Of a DNA stretch of 46,006 nt, positions 41,972 to 46,006 are shown piece after piece. The position numbers and the translations under genes were made by a program. Source of the stretch: CAZYMF01 sp964648215. Its GTDB lineage: Bacteria > Desulfobacterota > Binatia > HRBIN30 > JACQVA1. Positions within the stretch are counted from its first letter, which is position 1; the number at the start of each line of letters is the position of its first letter. Below the pieces are notes generated by a model. The model did not search any database. It was not told the DNA's origin and worked only from the letters and a program-made list of their open reading frames with translations. The DNA lies in NCBI GenBank assembly GCA_964648215.1, contig CAZYMF010000016.1, positions 1-46,006 on the forward strand, written 5' to 3'.

Positions 41972-42547
41972 ATGAAGCGGTGGCTCATTGTGACTGTCGC
42001 GGCGCTCGGCCTGAGCCTGGCGGCTTCCGGCGTGCGCGCCGGGGAAGGGAAGAATCCAGTGGTACTCATGTCGACGTCGCTCGGCGACATCAAGATCGAG
42101 CTCAACGAGGCGAAGGCCCCGATCACCGTCAAGAACTTTCTCGCGTACGTGAACAGCAAGTTCTACGACGGCACCATCTTCCACCGCGTCATCCCGGGCT
42201 TCATGATCCAGGGGGGCGGCTTCGACAAGGACATGCACCAGAAGCCGACCAACGCGGCGATCAAGAACGAGGCCGACAACGGCCTGAAGAACGACACCGG
42301 CACCATCGCCATGGCGCGCACCGGCGACCCGAACAGCGCGACCGCCCAGTTCTTCATCAACGTGGTCGACAACGCCGGCCTCAATCGCCCGAAGCCCGAC
42401 GGCTACGGCTACGCCGTCTTCGGCAAGGTGATCGACGGCATGGACGTCGTGCACAAGATCGAACACGTGAAGACGACCACTAAGCCGCCGTACCAGAACG
42501 TGCCCGCCGAGCCGGTCGTCATCAAGAGCGTGCGGGTGGTCGAGTAG
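41972..42547 (+). CDS. Periplasmic peptidyl-prolyl cis-trans isomerase (cyclophilin)
   Basis: 191 residues with a signal peptide (KRWLIVTVAALGLSLAASGVRA) and a compact cyclophilin domain: FYDGTIFHRVIPGFMIQGG (catalytic Arg and Phe), TAQFFINVVDNAGLNR and YAVFGKVIDGMDVV. Similar to PpiA of Gram-negatives; speeds proline isomerisation of exported proteins. GGAGG is six bases before the ATG at 41972; the upstream part of the open frame lies in repeat DNA. Confidence 0.92.
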   Translation: MKRWLIVTVAALGLSLAASGVRAGEGKNPVVLMSTSLGDIKIELNEAKAPITVKNFLAYVNSKFYDGTIFHRVIPGFMIQGGGFDKDMHQKPTNAAIKNEADNGLKNDTGTIAMARTGDPNSATAQFFINVVDNAGLNRPKPDGYGYAVFGKVIDGMDVVHKIEHVKTTTKPPYQNVPAEPVVIKSVRVVE

Positions 42548-42605
42548 CCGATCGGCGTCCTCGCTCCGGCGCCGGGAGAAGGTGTTGCCGCCGCGCCCGC
42601 CTGCC

Positions 42606-43265
42606 ATGACCGCCCAGGCCGGAGTGATCTTCGACCTCGACGGGGTGATCATCGACTCCGAGGGGCTGCAGTACCAGGCCTACTGCCAGGTGCTGCAGCC
42701 CTACGGCGTCAGCGTCACGCGCGAGGAGTACGGCCGCGAGTGGATCGCCGCCGGGCGCGGCCCGGAGTATGCGGTCAAGACGTACGACCTGCCGCTCTCG
42801 CCGCAGGAGCTGCGCGAGATCAAGAACCCCGTCTATCAGGAGATCCTGCACCGCCAGGTGACCCTCATGCCGGGCGCCGCCGCGGCGCTGGCGCGTCTGG
42901 CCGAGCGCTTCCCGCTGGCACTGGCCACCAACTCGCGCCGCGAAGAGGTGGGCTTCGTGATGGACCGGTTCGGGATCGAGCGCTTCTTCACGGCACTGGT
43001 GACGCGCGAGGACTACCTCGGCGCCAAGCCCGAGCCCGACGCTTTTCTCGCCGCCGCCGCGGCCCTCGGCCTGGCGCCGGGCCGCTGCGTCGTCATCGAG
43101 GACGCGCACAAAGGCGTGATCGCCGCCTACCGCGCCGGCTGCCGCTGCATCGCCGTCCCGCACGACTTCACGCTGGAGAACGACTTCGGCCTGGCGAGCC
43201 TCGTCGTCCCGGCGCTGGACGCGGTGACCGTCGAGATCATCGAGTCCCTCGTCGGCCGCCGCTAG
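42606..43265 (+). CDS. HAD-superfamily phosphatase (beta-phosphoglucomutase-like)
   Basis: 219 residues. Motif I FDLDGVIIDSE, cap domain (about 20-85), motif II ALATNSRREEV, motif III around KPEPDAFL and motif IV VIEDAHKGVIAAYRAG place it with subfamily IA phosphatases and mutases. Probably a sugar-phosphate or nucleotide phosphatase. Start could be TTG 42582, which has GGAGAAGG at better spacing; ATG 42606 is used. Ten bases separate it from the convergent SRPBCC gene. Confidence 0.88.
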   Translation: MTAQAGVIFDLDGVIIDSEGLQYQAYCQVLQPYGVSVTREEYGREWIAAGRGPEYAVKTYDLPLSPQELREIKNPVYQEILHRQVTLMPGAAAALARLAERFPLALATNSRREEVGFVMDRFGIERFFTALVTREDYLGAKPEPDAFLAAAAALGLAPGRCVVIEDAHKGVIAAYRAGCRCIAVPHDFTLENDFGLASLVVPALDAVTVEIIESLVGRR

Positions 43266-43275
43266 GCCTGCCGAG

Positions 43276-43725
43276 CTACACAGGCCGTTCGCAGTGGCGC
43301 TTGATGGCCACCAGAGAGCGGTGCACCGTCGAACGCGCCAGGGGTTGGCCCACGATTCGCTCGAGCAGGGAGCCGATAACCGGGACGGTGCTCGTCAACG
43401 ACAGCTCGGCGGTGAGCCGAGTCACGGACGACCCCTGGTCAAGGAGCGTGTAGGTTTCATCGAAATCGAAGAGGGCCAATCGGATCGAGGAACGCAGAAC
43501 CGAGGCGGGCTCTACCCGCGTCGGCCGGTCGTGCAGGATGAGCGGCAGCAGGCCGAGGCGATACCGCCAGCGGACGTGTTGCCCGGCGCGGGGGTAGTCG
43601 GGCGGGGCGTCGATCGGCGCCACGATTCCCGTGTCCCAGCAGACGACCTCGGCCGGCAGGCTGAGCGCCCGCCAGACCCGCTCCCGGTCAGCGGCAATGT
43701 CGATGGTTTCGTCGAACGTTTGCAT
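43276..43725 (-). CDS. SRPBCC (START-like) ligand-binding protein
   Basis: 149 residues. FDETIDIAADRERVWRALSL opens the START-like fold, and TYTLLDQGSSVTRLTAELSL and the final long helix (IGSLLERIVGQPLARSTVHR) follow the polyketide cyclase/SRPBCC layout. Binds hydrophobic small molecules; ligand unknown. Start at 43725 is chosen for AGGGG seven bases upstream; an ATG at 43761 is in frame. Confidence 0.78.
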   Translation of the reverse strand: MQTFDETIDIAADRERVWRALSLPAEVVCWDTGIVAPIDAPPDYPRAGQHVRWRYRLGLLPLILHDRPTRVEPASVLRSSIRLALFDFDETYTLLDQGSSVTRLTAELSLTSTVPVIGSLLERIVGQPLARSTVHRSLVAIKRHCERPV

Positions 43726-43785
43726 GCACAGCCCCTGACCGCTCACCCCCGAAGTTGCCATCAGCTTCCCGCACTGGTCACCGAC

Positions 43786-45423
43786 TCAACCGCCACGGTG
43801 CCAGACGGAGTAAGGCCCGAAAGTTGCCGCGCGCCTGTAGTGCGCGCGAACGAAGTCATCGAGGTAGGTTACCCCGCTGCTGTGGCGGCTTCCGTTGGGC
43901 TCGCGCGACTGGATCGCGTTCATGAGCGCGATCCAGTCCACGTTCTTTGCTTCCAACTCCGCGACGATGTGCCGCTGCACCGGCAAGGTCGTCGCCACCC
44001 CCGGGTGAAGCTCGCTGTAGTAGGTTGCGCTCGGACGTCCGGTGAGGAAGTAGAGCCCAACGTCGTTCACCCAGATGCGGTCGTGTCTTTGGTTACCGAT
44101 GAAGATCGGCGCGCCCTTTGGCACGTGCAGCCGAAGGTACTGAGCAATGTCGCCCTCACCCGGAAGAAGAGGGATGCAGCTGCTCCGCGGTGACACCGAA
44201 TAACAGCGCCACGGCTCGAACGTCGTCATGTATTCGCACAAGACGCGCGCCGGCAGGATCACGTAGAGCAGGAGAGAGATAGCCAGCAATGCCGCGGCGA
44301 CATTCCCCATCCCCTTGCGCGGCGCCGAGCGCCGCTCCTGCACCAGTACCGCCGCCACGAGAAACGCCAGGATCGACGAAGGCAACACGTGGACGTAGTC
44401 GTACCGGTTCAACGCCTGCGCGAAGAGGAGCGCCCCGAATATCGTCACCGCCGTCAGGACGAGCCGCCGCACGCGGAGCGGGTTGGCGACGGCCCCGCCG
44501 ATCAAAGCGGCGAGTGCGAGCCCATAGACGAGGATGGGGCAATAGAAGCGGGACCACCATTCGAACTCGCCGACTACTGGCACGATCCCCGGGTAGGGCA
44601 ACCGGCGCATTTCGTGTAGCGTGGTCAGCGGAAAGATCACGATCAGATCCCATACCCGACTGAAGCCGGCCCGCAGGAACAGCGCGCCGTACACCGGCGC
44701 GGCGATCGTCAGTAGACCTGCCGCGAACAAGACGCCCGCTTTCAGCGCGGCCATGACTCGCGAGCCCCGGCCCGCGCCGGCCCACATCGCGCCACGAAGG
44801 TGAAACAGGAGCAAGGTGAGGGCAACGCTGAGAGCGAGATACCCGCCGACGTCGATGCGGAAGACGGCGACGAGTCCCGCCATCGCGCCTGCCCCCACGA
44901 GCCAGGCGCAGGCTCGCTCCGACCCGCTCACGTAGCGGAACAGGAAGAGGAGCGACAGGAACCCGAGCGCCAGCGCGGGGAAGATCGCATAGCCGAAGGT
45001 GCCGGCCGAAGCGAGCAGCACCGTCGCGGCGATCGCCACCAGGGTGGCGTACGGCGCCGATGCGACCCTTCGCGCGATCCGGTAGGCGCCGATCACGATC
45101 AGCAGGCGCATCGCCACGTCGAAGAGCCGCTCTGACATCAGGTTCGCGCCGAAGAGGCGGAAGACAGCGGCCAGCGCGTATGGCTGCCCCGGCGAATAGA
45201 TGCTCCAGAAGTCCCGATAGGGAACCTGGCCTCTCATCACCCGCACGGCGTTGAAGACCGCGAGCCCTTCGTCGTAGAAGTTGAACGGCTGCTTGATCGG
45301 GGCGAGAAGGAGCAAGGCGGCACCCGCCAAAGCCAGGAGTAGGGCCAGATTGGCCCCGGGGTACCCCTTGCTGCGGCGCGTTGTCGATCGCACGTCACGT
45401 GGGGCAGCAAACGATCCGGGCAT
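43786..45423 (-). CDS. GT-C-like membrane glycosyltransferase (ArnT/PMT-like)
   Basis: 545 residues with about eleven spans. FNFYDEGLAVFNAVRVMRGQ and PYRDFWSIYSPGQPYALAA near the N-terminus include the acidic loop motif of the GT-C fold, and the C-terminal 150 residues form a soluble periplasmic domain (residues about 395-545, GAPIFIGNQRHDRIWVNDVG). Such enzymes transfer sugars from polyprenyl phosphate to lipids, proteins or glycans. Start 45423 (MPGSF) lacks a strong ribosome site; an ATG at 45468 is an alternative. Confidence 0.75.
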   Translation of the reverse strand: MPGSFAAPRDVRSTTRRSKGYPGANLALLLALAGAALLLLAPIKQPFNFYDEGLAVFNAVRVMRGQVPYRDFWSIYSPGQPYALAAVFRLFGANLMSERLFDVAMRLLIVIGAYRIARRVASAPYATLVAIAATVLLASAGTFGYAIFPALALGFLSLLFLFRYVSGSERACAWLVGAGAMAGLVAVFRIDVGGYLALSVALTLLLFHLRGAMWAGAGRGSRVMAALKAGVLFAAGLLTIAAPVYGALFLRAGFSRVWDLIVIFPLTTLHEMRRLPYPGIVPVVGEFEWWSRFYCPILVYGLALAALIGGAVANPLRVRRLVLTAVTIFGALLFAQALNRYDYVHVLPSSILAFLVAAVLVQERRSAPRKGMGNVAAALLAISLLLYVILPARVLCEYMTTFEPWRCYSVSPRSSCIPLLPGEGDIAQYLRLHVPKGAPIFIGNQRHDRIWVNDVGLYFLTGRPSATYYSELHPGVATTLPVQRHIVAELEAKNVDWIALMNAIQSREPNGSRHSSGVTYLDDFVRAHYRRAATFGPYSVWHRGG

Positions 45424-45572
45424 GACACTCAGATGAGGAGGGATATGACGGTGGCGAGCATACCACATGACGGCGCCGCCTTGTCAAAGGCCTCCCATCG
45501 AGGCCTCTCATCGAGCCGATCGTCGAGTTGCCGGGCAACCCGCCTGCCGCTGAAGTGTGCTAGACACCAAGC

Positions 45573-46006
45573 GTGGATCACACGGCCTACGACAAGCGCC
45601 GCTACCCGATCGTCGAGGCGGCGGAGGGATACCGGGAGTGGGCGCGCACCTACGAGCAGACCGTCCTCGATGAAATGGACCTCGGCCTGCTCACACGCCT
45701 GCACGAGGTCGACTGGTCGGCGCCACGCTCCGTGCTCGATCTCGCCTGCGGCAGCGGCCGCATCGGTGTGTGGCTACGCCGGCGGGGCGTGACCGCCACG
45801 ATCGACGGTGTGGACATCACGCCCGAGATGCTCGATCTGGCGCGCCGCAAAGCCGTCTACCGTGATCTTCGCATCGCCGACGTGACAAACACGGCGCTCG
45901 CCGGCGAGACATACGACCTGTGCGTTCAATCGCTGGCGGACGAGCACCTTCCCGCCCTCGCGCCGCTCTACCGCGAAGCGGCGCGACTGACACGCCCCGG
46001 GGGTCA
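45573..46006 (+). CDS. SAM-dependent methyltransferase, 5' part (cut by window end)
   Basis: From GTG 45573 a continuous frame of 144 codons runs off the right edge. It contains SVLDLACGSGRIGVWLRRRG (motif I), GVDITPEMLDLARRKAVYRD (motif II with the acidic ribose-binding residue) and YDLCVQSLADEHLPALAPLY, then EAARLTRPGG at the edge, as in UbiE/type-11 methyltransferases. Substrate unknown. Divergent from the glycosyltransferase gene by 149 bases. Confidence 0.8.
   Translation, partial: MDHTAYDKRRYPIVEAAEGYREWARTYEQTVLDEMDLGLLTRLHEVDWSAPRSVLDLACGSGRIGVWLRRRGVTATIDGVDITPEMLDLARRKAVYRDLRIADVTNTALAGETYDLCVQSLADEHLPALAPLYREAARLTRPGG

Overview
The window is high-GC DNA from an uncultured-looking, Gram-negative-type aerobic bacterium. 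It carries about 45 genes, many with short overlaps or tight spacing. Lipoproteins, signal peptides, a caa3-type oxidase, ADP-forming acyl-CoA synthetase subunits, an amidohydrolase-2 protein, cyclopropane fatty acid synthase and many dispersed intergenic hairpin repeats fit a deltaproteobacteria-like soil lineage such as Binatota. That assignment is inference; no rRNA gene is present. Two 100-N blocks (9477-9576 and 10933-11032) are scaffold gaps, so this is probably a metagenome assembly.

Layout. 1-5.3 kb: crotonase 5' part, amidohydrolase, a divergent Crp/Fnr regulator with a perfect TGTGA-N6-TCACA box between them, a secreted PxKF-like protein and two small membrane proteins. 5.5-13.3 kb: a receiver-domain protein, argC, a membrane protein overlapping an M1 aminopeptidase (broken by a gap), a TVP38/VTT membrane protein, a repeat-caused gap, and split alpha/beta subunits of an NDP-forming acyl-CoA synthetase. 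13.4-16.9 kb: a TPR-like exported protein, a small cytochrome c, an eight-TM protein, a PPOX-fold protein and a DsbA/HCCA-isomerase-like protein. 16.9-22.5 kb: a conserved housekeeping run on the minus strand, ispE - tRNA-Gln(UUG) - prs - rplY - pth - rpsF - rpsR - DUF2232 - rplI, preceded by a divergent tRNA-Arg(CCG).

22.6-28.0 kb, directly after tRNA-Arg, is an accessory and partly decayed stretch: a DUF4160/DUF2442 pair, a frameshifted alkyl-sulfatase tail, a methyltransferase, a truncated nucleotidyltransferase with its partner, a CPBP protease-like protein, a VOC protein and a transglutaminase-like protein.

28.2-38.5 kb is the most interesting block, one respiratory operon read right to left: coxB (CuA plus heme c), coxA, coxC, a membrane protein with a subunit-IV-like N-terminus, a diheme lipoprotein cytochrome c, a Rieske protein, a cytochrome b with a fused heme-c tail, an 820-residue fusion of CtaG with a CcoG/FixG/NapH-like polyferredoxin, and a small FixH/YtkA-like membrane-anchored protein. 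Together they could move electrons from quinol through a bc complex and c-type hemes to O2, with the last two genes proposed to handle copper for the oxidase. 38.6-46 kb: cfa, two alpha/beta hydrolases, a periplasmic cyclophilin, a HAD phosphatase, a SRPBCC protein, a GT-C-like glycosyltransferase and a methyltransferase cut by the window edge.

A second theme is the repeats. Several unrelated families built of 7-8 bp units occur as inverted pairs around short unique loops. Some copies run into genes and supply start regions or C-terminal tails, notably at three junctions of the oxidase operon.
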